Assembly (NCBI RefSeq): GCF_005047355.1
Contig: NZ_SUMC01000007.1
Coordinates: 186,001-250,000 of the forward strand
Source: Actinacidiphila oryziradicis
Lineage (GTDB): Bacteria > Actinomycetota > Actinomycetes > Streptomycetales > Streptomycetaceae
Direction: 5' to 3'
Length of the DNA: 64,000 bases
Shown: positions 1 through 7,711 of the stretch, piece by piece
Position numbering within the stretch: the first letter of the stretch is position 1
How the letters are laid out: every line of letters starts with the position of its first letter
Notes under the pieces: model-generated
What the model saw: the letters and a program-made list of their open reading frames with translations, nothing else
Databases searched by the model: none
What the model was told of the DNA's origin: nothing
Position numbers and translations under genes: made by a program

Positions 1-234
1 AACGAGCCATACCTTTACCCGGGAAACGCTCCGTCCCGGGTACGGTTCGATATCGAGGTGCCGGAGGGGAGGTTGTGGGTGATGGGTGACCACCGTGACG
101 ATTCCCGGGACTCCCGCGACCACCTTGGCGACCCCGGCGGCGGTACTGTCCCGGTCGACGAGGTGATCGGCCGGGCGGAGCGGATCGTATGGCCGTTGAG
201 CCGTTGGCGGACCCTGGAGGGTGTTCGTGGGTAA
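1..234 (+). CDS. type I signal peptidase, C-terminal part (5' end outside window)
   Basis: Frame 1 is open from the first base to TAA at 232-234 and encodes the end of a type I signal peptidase. The conserved box E-like motif GRLWVMGDHRDDSRDSRDH is followed by GxVPVDEVIGRAERIVWP, as in the two downstream paralogues. The protein stops soon after this without the C-terminal hydrophobic segment seen in its neighbours, a feature described for SipY of S. lividans; that assignment is an inference. The stop overlaps the next GTG start at 221, so the genes are translationally coupled. The catalytic Ser and Lys lie upstream of the window. Confidence 0.9.
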   Translation, partial: NEPYLYPGNAPSRVRFDIEVPEGRLWVMGDHRDDSRDSRDHLGDPGGGTVPVDEVIGRAERIVWPLSRWRTLEGVRG

Positions 235-1327
235 CCGTGGCCGCGGCCGGCCGCAGGATGACGAGAACGAGAGCTGGCTGGACGACGGGGTCATCGTGTC
301 CGCCGTGCGTGAGCCCCGCAGGGGCGGCGGCAGGGCCGACCGGCGCAAGCTGGCACGCAAGGTCAAGCGGAAGCGACGGCGCGGGGCAGCGAAGGAAGTG
401 CCGATTCTCATCGTCGTGGCACTGCTGATCGCCCTGGTGCTCAAGACCTTCTTGTTGCAGGCCTTTGTCATCCCGTCCGGATCGATGGAGGCGACCATCC
501 AGGTCGGCGACCGCGTGCTGGTCGACAAGCTGACGCCCTGGTTCGGCTCGGAGCCGCACCGTGGCGATGTGGTGGTCTTCAAGGATCCCGGTGGCTGGCT
601 GGACGGCGAGGAGAAGCCGTCGACCAAGAACGACCCGGTCGTGATCAAACAGGTGAAGGAGTTCCTGACCTTCATCGGGCTGCTGCCGTCGGACAAGGAA
701 GGCGACCTGATCAAGCGGGTCATCGCGGTCGGCGGGGACACGGTGAAGTGCTGCGACACCCAGGGGCGGGTCACCGTCAACGGGACGCCGCTCACCGAGA
801 CCTCGTACATCCTTGCGGGGAATCCGCCGTCGCAGGAGAAGTTCACGGTGCAGGTGCCCAAGGGACGGCTGTGGGTGATGGGCGACCACCGCTCCAACTC
901 GGCCGATTCGCGCTTCCACATGGACCAGGCCGGCAATGGCACCATCCCGGAGGGCCTGGTGGTGGGCAGGGCCTTTGTGATTGCCTGGCCCATGGGCCAC
1001 ATGACGCAACTGAAGGAGCCCTCAACGTTCCAGTCGGTGGCCGCCGCGCGCGGCGAAGCGACAACGGCCCTGCAGACGGCCAATAATCAGCAAGGACTGG
1101 TCCAACTCCCGACCCCTGCGGAACTCCCGCTCGTTATGGGAGTGGTGGGCCTGCGCCGCATCTGGCGCAGGCGGCAGCACGGAGTAAGGAGTGGATGTGG
1201 GGGACCTGGTGGTCGGCGCACGGTCCGGGCGCGAAGAGCCCGAGGAGCAGGGCTCCTCGGAAGCCTCCGTCGACAAGGCGGTGGCCGGCGAGGCGATGGC
1301 CGACAACGCGGCAGGCCCTGGTCCTGA
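221..1327 (+). CDS. type I signal peptidase (Sip family)
   Basis: Membrane-bound serine protease that removes Sec/Tat signal peptides at the outer face of the membrane. From GTG 221 a basic N-terminal tail (about 1-60) precedes one membrane segment (about 60-84), then the nucleophile motif PSGSME with Ser88, the general-base Lys in DLIKRVIAVGGD, and a box E-like VMGDHRSNSADSRFH motif. The frame runs on for 368 aa and its last ~45 codons overlap the start of the next gene by about 137 bp. That Arg/Gly-rich tail is unusual and may come from a small frameshift near 1180, or the next gene may start later (ATG 1296). Part of the sip operon. Confidence 0.9.
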   Translation: MFVGNRGRGRPQDDENESWLDDGVIVSAVREPRRGGGRADRRKLARKVKRKRRRGAAKEVPILIVVALLIALVLKTFLLQAFVIPSGSMEATIQVGDRVLVDKLTPWFGSEPHRGDVVVFKDPGGWLDGEEKPSTKNDPVVIKQVKEFLTFIGLLPSDKEGDLIKRVIAVGGDTVKCCDTQGRVTVNGTPLTETSYILAGNPPSQEKFTVQVPKGRLWVMGDHRSNSADSRFHMDQAGNGTIPEGLVVGRAFVIAWPMGHMTQLKEPSTFQSVAAARGEATTALQTANNQQGLVQLPTPAELPLVMGVVGLRRIWRRRQHGVRSGCGGPGGRRTVRARRARGAGLLGSLRRQGGGRRGDGRQRGRPWS

Positions 1328-2150
1328 TGCGGAGTCAGCTGAGAGGGACGGCGGCAAGCACCAGAGGAAGCAGCGCTCCTTCTGGAAAGAACTGCCGATC
1401 CTGATCGGAATCGCGCTCGTTCTGGCGCTGCTGATCAAGACATTTTTGGTGCAGGCTTTCTCGATCCCCTCCGCCTCGATGGAGAACACCCTCCAGGAGG
1501 GCGACCGCGTTCTGGTCGACAAGCTCACCCCGTGGTTCGGCTCGGAGCCGGCGCGCGGCGAGGTCGTCGTCTTCCACGACCCCGGTGGCTGGCTGGGCGA
1601 GACGGTCCCGGCCAACTCCAACCCGGTGACCAGCACGATCCAGACGGCCCTGAGCTTTATCGGCCTGATGCCGTCCGCCGAGGAGAAGGACCTGATCAAG
1701 CGGGTCATCGCAGTCGGCGGGGACACGGTCGAGTGCAAGGGCACCGGTCCGGTCACGGTGAATGGCAAGGCGCTCAACGAGCCGTACATCTACCCCGGCA
1801 ACACCCCTTGCGGTGACAAGCCGTTCGGTCCGATCAAGGTGCCGAAGGGGCGGATCTGGGTGATGGGCGACCACCGCCAGGACTCGCTCGACTCCCGTTA
1901 CCACCAGGATCTGAAGGGCAATGGCACGGTCTCGGTCAATGAGGTCGTCGGGCGCGCCATTGTGGTCGCCTGGCCCGTCAACCGGTGGTCGACGCTGCCC
2001 GTCCCGAGCACCTTCGACCAGCCGGGCATCAACGCGGCCGGTGCCGAGCTGCCGGTGGTCGGCGGACTGGCGGGTGCGCTGCCGCTGGTGATGCTGCGCC
2101 GTCGGCGGCTGATCTACAAAGACGGGCGACTGATCAACAAGGTCCGGTAA
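1191..2150 (+). CDS. type I signal peptidase (Sip family)
   Basis: A third signal peptidase paralogue. An acidic cytoplasmic N-terminus leads into a membrane segment (ILIGIALVLALLIKTFLV), then the Ser motif IPSASMENT, the Lys motif DLIKRVIAVGGD, and VMGDHRQDSLDSRYHQ. A C-terminal hydrophobic stretch (LPVVGGLAGALPLVML) with a basic tail looks like the second membrane anchor known for some Streptomyces Sip proteins. GTG 1191 is the longest start and overlaps the upstream gene heavily; ATG 1296 is an alternative that keeps all catalytic elements. It is in series with the upstream sip genes. Confidence 0.88.
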   Translation: MDVGDLVVGARSGREEPEEQGSSEASVDKAVAGEAMADNAAGPGPDAESAERDGGKHQRKQRSFWKELPILIGIALVLALLIKTFLVQAFSIPSASMENTLQEGDRVLVDKLTPWFGSEPARGEVVVFHDPGGWLGETVPANSNPVTSTIQTALSFIGLMPSAEEKDLIKRVIAVGGDTVECKGTGPVTVNGKALNEPYIYPGNTPCGDKPFGPIKVPKGRIWVMGDHRQDSLDSRYHQDLKGNGTVSVNEVVGRAIVVAWPVNRWSTLPVPSTFDQPGINAAGAELPVVGGLAGALPLVMLRRRRLIYKDGRLINKVR

Positions 2151-2194
2151 AGGGACCTTACAGAGGTTCGGACCCGCAGGTAGGGTGCGGATCC

Positions 2195-2944
2195 ATGAGC
2201 TCCAAGAGCGCGACCGTGACCACCGCGCCCCGAAGCGCGACGCACCCGGCAGGCGGCCGGCTCGGACACAGGTTGTCCGGGCTGGCTGTCGCGTTCGGCT
2301 GTTTGCTGTTCCTCGGTGGATTCGGCTGGGGGTTGGTCGACTACCGGCCGTACACCGTGCCCACGGGGTCGATGACCCCCACGGTCGACGCGGGGGACAA
2401 GATCCTCGCCCAGCGGATCGGCGGCGCCGATGTGCGCCGAGGGGATGTCGTGGTCTTCACCGACTCCCTGTGGGGCAATGTGCCCATCGTCAAGCGGGTG
2501 ATCGGGGTGGGTGGTGACAAGATCGCCTGCTGTGACAAGCAGGGGCACCTGACGGTCAACGGCAAGTCCGTCTCTGAGCCCTATCTCAATGATCCGAAGG
2601 GGCCCGCCTCGCTGGTCGGCTTCCGAGTGACCGTCCCCAAGGGCAACCTCTTCATGCTGGGCGACAACCGGGCTACGTCCGAGGACTCCCGGGTCCACCT
2701 CACTGACGCGGACCGTGGCTCGGTGCCGCGGAGCGCGGTGAGCGCTCGGGTGGACGGCATCGTCTGGCCGATGGCCCGGGCGGGCTGGGTGGGCCGCCCC
2801 GCGGCCTTCGCGGCCCTGGCCGGCGGGGTGTCGCAACCGGGGCCCCTCAAGTGGCTGGCCGTCGCGATTGTGGCGGGCGTGGTTCTCATCCTCGGCGGCG
2901 CCGCCTACGGCCCGGTAGCCGGCCGGCTGGAGCGCAGGCGATGA
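2195..2944 (+). CDS. sipZ: type I signal peptidase, SipZ-like
   Basis: Fourth signal peptidase (249 aa) with its own 44-bp upstream gap. It has an N-terminal membrane segment, the Ser motif VPTGSMTPT, the Lys motif PIVKRVIGVGGD, MLGDNRATSEDSR, and a C-terminal membrane anchor (WLAVAIVAGVVLILGGAAYG). In S. lividans three sip genes form one operon and sipZ heads a second operon with unrelated genes. The arrangement here matches: sipZ overlaps the NUDIX gene by 4 bp (ATGA), and DUF2469 follows. Confidence 0.88.
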   Translation: MSSKSATVTTAPRSATHPAGGRLGHRLSGLAVAFGCLLFLGGFGWGLVDYRPYTVPTGSMTPTVDAGDKILAQRIGGADVRRGDVVVFTDSLWGNVPIVKRVIGVGGDKIACCDKQGHLTVNGKSVSEPYLNDPKGPASLVGFRVTVPKGNLFMLGDNRATSEDSRVHLTDADRGSVPRSAVSARVDGIVWPMARAGWVGRPAAFAALAGGVSQPGPLKWLAVAIVAGVVLILGGAAYGPVAGRLERRR

Positions 2945-3420
2945 GGCGGCGGGCGGCCCGGGTGGTGCTCCTGGATCCGGCCGACCGGATTCTTCTGCTG
3001 CACGGCTTCGAGCCCGCCGACCCGACGGCCACCTGGTGGTTCACTCCGGGCGGCGGTGTCGAGGAGGACGAGAGCCTGGAGGAGGCGGCGCGCCGGGAGG
3101 TCGCCGAGGAGACCGGGATCACCTCAGTGCGGCTGGGGCAGCTGTTGTGGGAGCGCACATGTTCCTTCGACTTCGACGGCCGCGCCTGGGACCAGGACGA
3201 GTGGTACTACCTGGGGCGTACCGATGTCACGGAACTGGACCCCAGCGGCCAGACGGCGCTGGAGCGGCGCAGCGTCGCAGAGCTGCGATGGTGGACGTGC
3301 GAGGAACTTCTCCGCTCGCGTGAGACCGTGTATCCGAGCAGGCTCGCCGGGCTGCTGCGCACGCTGCTCGACGAAGGGCCCCCGCTGTCGCCGATTCTCC
3401 TCGGGACCGAGCGTGACTGA
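2941..3420 (+). CDS. NUDIX hydrolase
   Basis: A 159-aa NUDIX-fold pyrophosphohydrolase starting at ATG 2941, overlapping the sipZ stop. The Nudix box is complete: G(x5)E(x7)REVxEExGI, read as GGGVEEDESL followed by AARREVAEETGI. These enzymes hydrolyse nucleoside diphosphates linked to another moiety; the substrate cannot be read from the sequence. It is the second gene of the sipZ operon. Confidence 0.93.
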   Translation: MRRRAARVVLLDPADRILLLHGFEPADPTATWWFTPGGGVEEDESLEEAARREVAEETGITSVRLGQLLWERTCSFDFDGRAWDQDEWYYLGRTDVTELDPSGQTALERRSVAELRWWTCEELLRSRETVYPSRLAGLLRTLLDEGPPLSPILLGTERD

Positions 3421-3459
3421 AGCACAATGGGGGCACGTACGGCTGAAGGGGAACATGCC

Positions 3460-3786
3460 ATGAGCGCCGAGGACCTCGAAAAGTACGAGACCGAGATGGA
3501 GCTGAAGCTCTACCGGGAGTACCGCGACGTTGTCGGCTTGTTCAAGTATGTGATCGAGACCGAACGGCGCTTCTACCTCACCAACGACTACGAAATGCAG
3601 GTGCACTCCGTCCAGGGTGAGGTGTTCTTCGAGGTCTCCATGGCCGATGCCTGGGTGTGGGACATGTACCGCCCGGCCCGCTTCGTGAAGCAGGTGCGGG
3701 TGCTCACGTTCAAGGATGTGAACATCGAGGAGCTGAACAAGGCTGACCTCGACCTGCCGTCGGACAACTCCGGCTTCAACGGCTGA
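3460..3786 (+). CDS. DUF2469 family protein
   Basis: A 108-aa protein, MSAEDLEKYETEMEL..., of the actinobacterial DUF2469 family, which is nearly invariant across the group and has no assigned function. The ATG at 3460 is preferred over the upstream in-frame GTG because it follows a purine-rich AAGGGGAAC and gives the canonical N-terminus. It lies 39 bp after the NUDIX stop, probably in the same transcript. Confidence 0.92.
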   Translation: MSAEDLEKYETEMELKLYREYRDVVGLFKYVIETERRFYLTNDYEMQVHSVQGEVFFEVSMADAWVWDMYRPARFVKQVRVLTFKDVNIEELNKADLDLPSDNSGFNG

Positions 3787-3828
3787 GGCGCGAGTTGCCC
3801 CCGTGGTCCACGGGCGGGCTGTCCGTAG

Positions 3829-3837
3829 TTATCCACA
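3829..3837 (+). promoter_or_regulatory. consensus DnaA box in the DUF2469-yraN gap
   Basis: TTATCCACA, identical to the classical DnaA 9-mer, stands alone in the 115-bp gap. The preferred Streptomyces box is TTGTCCACA. A single box is more likely a titration or regulatory site than an origin, and chance occurrence is possible. Confidence 0.35.
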
Positions 3838-3870
3838 GGGCGAGTCCATGATCATCTGATTTGCCGAACT

Positions 3871-3891
3871 TCCGTCACAGTGGGTGACGGA
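3871..3891 (+). promoter_or_regulatory. hairpin overlapping the yraN ribosome binding site
   Basis: TCCGTCAC (3871-3878) and GTGACGGA (3884-3891) form a perfect 8-bp stem with a 5-nt loop. The right arm runs into the GGAGG Shine-Dalgarno (3889-3893) of the YraN-family gene at ATG 3902, so folding could mask that ribosome site. A shorter palindrome, CCCGTGG/CCACGGG, lies at 3800-3814. Confidence 0.4.
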
Positions 3892-3901
3892 GGTGGTACG
3901 G

Positions 3902-4261
3902 ATGAACGCACGAGGAGCACTGGGCCGCTACGGGGAGGACCTGGCGGCCCGCCGGCTGGCCGAAGCCGGCCTGACCGTGGTGGAACGAAACTGGCGCTGC
4001 CGGAGCGGCGAGATCGACATCGTCGCCTCGGACGGTGACGCACTGGTCGTCTGCGAGGTCAAAACCCGTCGCGAGGGGGAATACGAACATCCCCTGGCCG
4101 CTGTCACCACGCGCAAGGCCGAACGCCTGCGTGCCCTCGCCGAGCACTGGCTCGCCGACCATGGCGGCCCGCCACCGGGCGGAGTGCGGATCGATGTCGT
4201 CGCGGTGCTGCTGCCCGAGCGCGGCGCCGCCCGCGTCGAGCATGTCCGGGGGGTGGCCTGA
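3902..4261 (+). CDS. YraN / UPF0102 family endonuclease-like protein
   Basis: A 119-aa protein with the UPF0102 signature: [41 protein letters not shown]. The E-I-D...E-V-K pattern is a PD-(D/E)xK nuclease core related to archaeal Holliday junction resolvases; its role in bacteria is uncertain. ATG 3902 has a good RBS (GGAGG, 8-nt spacing). The stop overlaps the yifB ATG (TGATG), the usual yraN-yifB coupling. Confidence 0.92.
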   Translation: MNARGALGRYGEDLAARRLAEAGLTVVERNWRCRSGEIDIVASDGDALVVCEVKTRREGEYEHPLAAVTTRKAERLRALAEHWLADHGGPPPGGVRIDVVAVLLPERGAARVEHVRGVA

Positions 4262-4527
4262 TGGGTTTCGCCCGCACGTGCTCGGTGGCCCTGGTCGGCG
4301 TCGAGGGCGTCGCCGTCGAGGTCCAGGCCGACCTCGAACCCGGCCTCGCGGCCTTCACGCTCGTCGGCCTTCCCGACAAGAGCCTCTTCGAGAGCCGCGA
4401 CCGGGTCCGTGCCGCCATCGTCAACAGCGGCGAGACCTGGCCCCAGAAGAAACTCACCGTCGGCCTCAGCCCGGCTTCCGTCCCCAAGGGCGGCAGCGGT
4501 TTCGATGTGTCAAGACTAGCTAAGTGA
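4261..4527 (+). pseudogene. yifB: yifB (ComM / Mg-chelatase-like ATPase), 5' fragment cut by element 1
   Basis: The first 82 codons of YifB are intact ([16 protein letters not shown]..., then VGLPDKSLFESRDRVRAAIVNSGE and GLSPASVPKGGSGFD), the start of the Lon-protease-like S5 domain. At 4507-4509 the frame leaves chromosomal sequence, reads a few foreign codons (VSRLAK) and stops at TGA 4525-4527. The rest of the reading frame resumes at 34078. YifB/ComM proteins are AAA+ ATPases linked to DNA uptake and recombination in gammaproteobacteria; the Streptomyces role is unknown. Confidence 0.95.
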
Positions 4528-4530
4528 CGT
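4492..4530. other. attL of element 1 (crossover at GTG 4507-4509)
   Basis: Chromosomal yifB ends at ...GGTTTCGAT (4498-4506), and element DNA follows (tcaagactagctaag from 4510). The trinucleotide GTG at 4507-4509 is shared with 34078-34080 at the right junction. Joining the two chromosomal flanks through GTG gives GGTTTCGAT-GTG-GCCGTCGCC, encoding GFD-V-AVA in the yifB frame, matching the conserved GFDLAVA of the family. A 2-3 bp shared core is normal for large serine integrases. Confidence 0.85.
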
Positions 4531-4553
4531 TTTTACCCCTTACGCTGTCGCAC

Positions 4554-6137
4554 ATGATGGACCCCACCCCCGGCCGCCGCATGGTCGTCTACCGCCGCAT
4601 CTCCGACGACCGCGAAGGCCGCCAGAACGGCGTAGACCGCCAGGACAAACAATGCCGCGCCCTCGCCGCCAAGAACGGTGACGAGATCGTCGCTGTCTTC
4701 ACCGACGACGACCGCAGCGCCTATTCCGGCAAGCCACGGCCGGACTACATCAAGATGCTCGCGTTCCTCCGCGACGGTCACGCCGACGGCGCCTACGCCC
4801 TCGCGCCCACCCGCTTCTACCGGCGCCTCGACGACGGACTCGACTTCTTCCGGCTGATCGCCGAGCGCGGGCTGGAAGTCCAGACGGTCAAGCAAGGCCG
4901 CTACGACCTGTCCACCGCCGACGGGCGGCGCGACGCACTGCGGGCCGCCATCGACTCTCAGCACGAGAGTGAGCAGATCAGCGAGCGCGTCCGCGACGCC
5001 AAGGCCGACAACCTCGCCGCCGGCGAATACCGCGGCGGCCCCCGCCCCTACGGATACGAAGCTGACGGCGTCACCCCCCGCTCATTGCTGTGCCCCAGCT
5101 GCGGCGCCACCGAGGGTTTCAATGCCGAACGGGAGTGCGCCTGTGGCACGGACGCGGTCAACACCCCCGGCTCCGAGGCATGGCACGCGGAGCAGGCAAC
5201 GGACGCCGTCATCGCAGGCGACTCCCTCCGCTCCATCTGCCGCCACCTGAAGATCCAGGGCGTCCGGACTGTGCCGCGCCGGTACAAGCAGGAAGACGGC
5301 ACCCGCGGCGAGCCCGAATCCCGGGACTGGCTGCCGGCGGAACTGCGGAAGATGCTCCTGCGGCCACGCAACGCCGGGCTCATCGAGCACTATGACGAGA
5401 TCGTCGGCCGGGCCAGCTGGGCGCCGCTGGTGTCCGAGGAGAAGTGGCGGGCGGCCAAGGCCGTCCTGGAGAACCCGGAGCGCCGCACCACCACCGGCAA
5501 CGGGCGCGTCTGGCTCGGCTCCAACCTGTACCGCTGCGGCACCCCCGAATGCACGGACACCGTCAGGTGCTCCACCTCCGGCAGGGGCAGCGGACACACC
5601 CACGTGCCCACCTACCGCTGCAGGACCAGCACCAAGCACGTCACCCGGGTAGCTGCGCCCCTCGACGCCTACATCGAGCACCTCGCCATGGTGCGCTTGT
5701 CCATGGCGGATGCAGTACAGCGCCTTCTGCCGCCCGCACCCAAGGGCGAGGTGCGCGAGGACCTGGCGGCGACCGCGAACACGCTACGCGGCAAGCTGGA
5801 CGGCTACACGCAGGACTACGACGCCGACCTCATCACCCGGCAGCAGATGCTCGACGGCACCGCGCTGACCCGCAAGCGGCTGGAGCGGGTGGAGGCGCAG
5901 ATGGCCGCGCAGGCGCAGCTGTCCGTACTCGCGTCCGTGCCGCTCGGCGACGCGGACAAGATCGATGAGGAGTGGCCCGGGTATCACCTGGACAAGAAGC
6001 GCGCGATCCTCGACGCCCTCATGACGGTCACGATTTTGCCCGCCCGGCGCGGCAGGCCGGCTGGCTTCAAGCCCGGCGTTGACAAGACGTACTTCAACCC
6101 GGAAACGATCCACGTCGAATGGAAACAGCCCGGCTGA
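4554..6137 (+). CDS. int: large serine recombinase / integrase
   Basis: A 527-aa serine integrase that should catalyse attP x attB recombination into yifB. The catalytic motif is VVYRRISDDREG with nucleophile Ser17 (numbered from ATG 4554), followed by the resolvase core (VDRQDKQCRALA, YALAPTRFYRR), the recombinase domain (RGGPRPYGYE), zinc-ribbon cysteines (CPSCG...CACG, then CGTPECTDTVRC) and a coiled-coil region. ATG 4554 or 4557 best fits family N-termini. An upstream in-frame GTG at 4524 overlaps the stop of the yifB fragment (GTGA) and would add ten residues including a TTA codon at 4533. It begins 45-50 bp from the crossover with no room for its own promoter in the integrated state. 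Confidence 0.95.
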   Translation: MMDPTPGRRMVVYRRISDDREGRQNGVDRQDKQCRALAAKNGDEIVAVFTDDDRSAYSGKPRPDYIKMLAFLRDGHADGAYALAPTRFYRRLDDGLDFFRLIAERGLEVQTVKQGRYDLSTADGRRDALRAAIDSQHESEQISERVRDAKADNLAAGEYRGGPRPYGYEADGVTPRSLLCPSCGATEGFNAERECACGTDAVNTPGSEAWHAEQATDAVIAGDSLRSICRHLKIQGVRTVPRRYKQEDGTRGEPESRDWLPAELRKMLLRPRNAGLIEHYDEIVGRASWAPLVSEEKWRAAKAVLENPERRTTTGNGRVWLGSNLYRCGTPECTDTVRCSTSGRGSGHTHVPTYRCRTSTKHVTRVAAPLDAYIEHLAMVRLSMADAVQRLLPPAPKGEVREDLAATANTLRGKLDGYTQDYDADLITRQQMLDGTALTRKRLERVEAQMAAQAQLSVLASVPLGDADKIDEEWPGYHLDKKRAILDALMTVTILPARRGRPAGFKPGVDKTYFNPETIHVEWKQPG

Positions 6138-6145
6138 CCGCTGGC

Positions 6146-7024
6146 CTATTCGTCTGCGGCGCCGGCGTCCTCGTCGGCGCCGCCTTCGTCTTCGGAGTCG
6201 CTCTGAGCGTCTGCGCTCGGCCGCCGGAGACGCTGCTCGGCATCGCGGCGGCGGCTCGCGTCCGGTACCGGGTCGGGTGCCGCAGCGCCCGTGATGCCGG
6301 GATGGACGACCGGCAGCCCCATTGGCCCGGCGAGGACCTCGTCCATCGGCGCCCATGAGTCGGGATCGCCGAACCGTTGCCATACCGGGCCAAGGACGTC
6401 GGAGGATGGCGGAGGCAGTTTCGCCTCGGCAGCACTTTCCCCTGACTCAGCGGCGGCGAGCAGGCCCCGTTCGCGGGCTAGGCGGATGTCTCGGGCAGCG
6501 GTGGCGCGGGAGTACCCCATTGCGGTGGCGACTTCCATGCCTGGCGACCGGCTGCCGCTGGCGAGGGCCTGCTTGTACACGTCGGCCGCCTGCTGAACTC
6601 GGTCAGCTGACGCTTCGTGCCCGCGGCCAGGCTTCGGAGGTGCCGGGCTCACCCAGGCTTGATGCTCGGGATCACCGCGCAGTTGGAACGCACCCTCGTG
6701 AATATCGGGGCGTCGCTTGACGCTCACCGACGCTCGGTCGAGGGCGACGCGCAGCAGGTAGTCGACCGGGATGCGGCGGAGCAGCGATGTGGAGATCGGC
6801 ACATCGCGTTCGCGGGGGGATACGGCGAACTCGCGGATGATCGCGCGGGCGCCGGCGTCGACCGTGATGACCATTTGGACCGCAACCGGGGGCTCGTCCA
6901 GGTGCAAAAGGGCCTGAATATTTGAAGGCACGGCCGTGTCGTCGCTGGTGCGCACCCAGGCCGCCCGCTCGCCCGGGGTGACGAAAGCCCCGGCGATCTT
7001 TACGTCTTTCGGCTGTCGTGCCAT
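6146..7024 (-). CDS. HTH-containing regulator of the left arm, function unknown
   Basis: A 292-aa minus-strand protein convergent with int. The N-terminal half (MARQPKDVKIAGAFVTPGER..., AVQMVITVDAGARAIIREF, VDYLLRVALDRA) resembles a family of actinomycete mobile-element proteins (possibly DUF6214). The middle (about 150-195: ADVYKQALASGSRSPGMEVA, TAMGYSRATAARDIRLARERG) looks like a helix-turn-helix. The tail is acidic and low-complexity. It is divergent from the small XRE gene at 7185, and the 160-bp gap between them carries a pair of inverted operator-like sequences. Confidence 0.7.
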   Translation of the reverse strand: MARQPKDVKIAGAFVTPGERAAWVRTSDDTAVPSNIQALLHLDEPPVAVQMVITVDAGARAIIREFAVSPRERDVPISTSLLRRIPVDYLLRVALDRASVSVKRRPDIHEGAFQLRGDPEHQAWVSPAPPKPGRGHEASADRVQQAADVYKQALASGSRSPGMEVATAMGYSRATAARDIRLARERGLLAAAESGESAAEAKLPPPSSDVLGPVWQRFGDPDSWAPMDEVLAGPMGLPVVHPGITGAAAPDPVPDASRRRDAEQRLRRPSADAQSDSEDEGGADEDAGAADE

Positions 7025-7062
7025 GTCACGAGCCTAGGCAACCGTCATTGCCGTGGCAAACG

Positions 7063-7154
7063 TGTCACCTCTATGTCATTTGATGGACCCGGTCACCGGA
7101 CTCTAACCCTTGTCCAGGTCAGGGCATTGGATGGACGTGACGACAGAGATGACA
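7063..7154. promoter_or_regulatory. paired operator-like repeats in the divergent control region
   Basis: TGTCACCTCTATGTCA at 7063-7078 and, inverted, TGACGACAGAGATGACA at 7138-7154 (reverse complement TGTCATCTCTGTCGTCA) are variants of one sequence placed 60 bp apart between the divergent genes 6146-7024 and 7185-7427. They are probably binding sites for one of the two flanking regulators. A further partial copy, TGTCCTTGTCA (7175-7185), touches the XRE start codon. Confidence 0.55.
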
Positions 7155-7184
7155 CGGCAAAGACTTTCAGGTACTGTCCTTGTC

Positions 7185-7427
7185 ATGAAGCGATTGTCAG
7201 TAACGGATCGCGTCGCCGAGGTCTGCGCCTGGATCGAGAGCGGCCGGGCCCGAGAGCTACGAATGAACTCCGGGATCACCCAGAGTGAGATGGCGCGGAC
7301 GTGCGAGGTCACGCAGGCCGCTGTCCTCAGGTGGGAGCGCAACGAGCGGCGGCCCCGTGGCCGCAACGCGCTCACCTACCACAAGGCACTGAGCCGCCTC
7401 GCTGCCCGCGAGCGTGAAGCCGCATGA
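7185..7427 (+). CDS. small XRE-type HTH DNA-binding protein
   Basis: An 80-aa helix-turn-helix protein (ELRMNSGITQSEMARTCEVTQAAVLRWERNERRPRGRNAL, written in full only up to key residues: TQSEMA...TQAAVLRWE). ATG 7185 is chosen because the conserved domain begins just after it and the operator-like repeats end at it. It probably controls the rightward operon that starts here, since the next gene overlaps its stop (ATGA at 7424). Confidence 0.8.
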   Translation: MKRLSVTDRVAEVCAWIESGRARELRMNSGITQSEMARTCEVTQAAVLRWERNERRPRGRNALTYHKALSRLAAREREAA

Positions 7428-7600
7428 ACGCCGAGGCGAAAGCCGCTGAGGCAGCAGCCCGGGGCGACAAGACCGGCGAGGCGTACTGGCTCCACGTCAA
7501 GAAGGTCGTGGACCAGGCGCCGCCGCTCAGCAACGAGCAGGTCAGCCGCCTCAGGGTCCTGATCTGGTCCGACGCCGAGCCCCGCGCCACGGCCGCCTAG
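7424..7600 (+). CDS. small protein of unknown function (58 aa)
   Basis: The ATG overlaps the XRE gene's stop by 4 bp and the frame ends at TAG 7598-7600. The product (MNAEAKAAEAAARGDKTGEAYWLHVKKVVDQAPPL...) is short, with codon use like its neighbours. Translational coupling is the main support; the family was not recognised. Confidence 0.6.
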   Translation: MNAEAKAAEAAARGDKTGEAYWLHVKKVVDQAPPLSNEQVSRLRVLIWSDAEPRATAA

Positions 7601-7711
7601 CGGCCCCGCACATGACTGTGGCCCCAGGTCACGACACCCGAGGCCACACCACCCATCCCGCGCCCAGCGGACCGACAAGCCATAAGGGCGCACGAGTGAA
7701 TCGAGTCCAGT

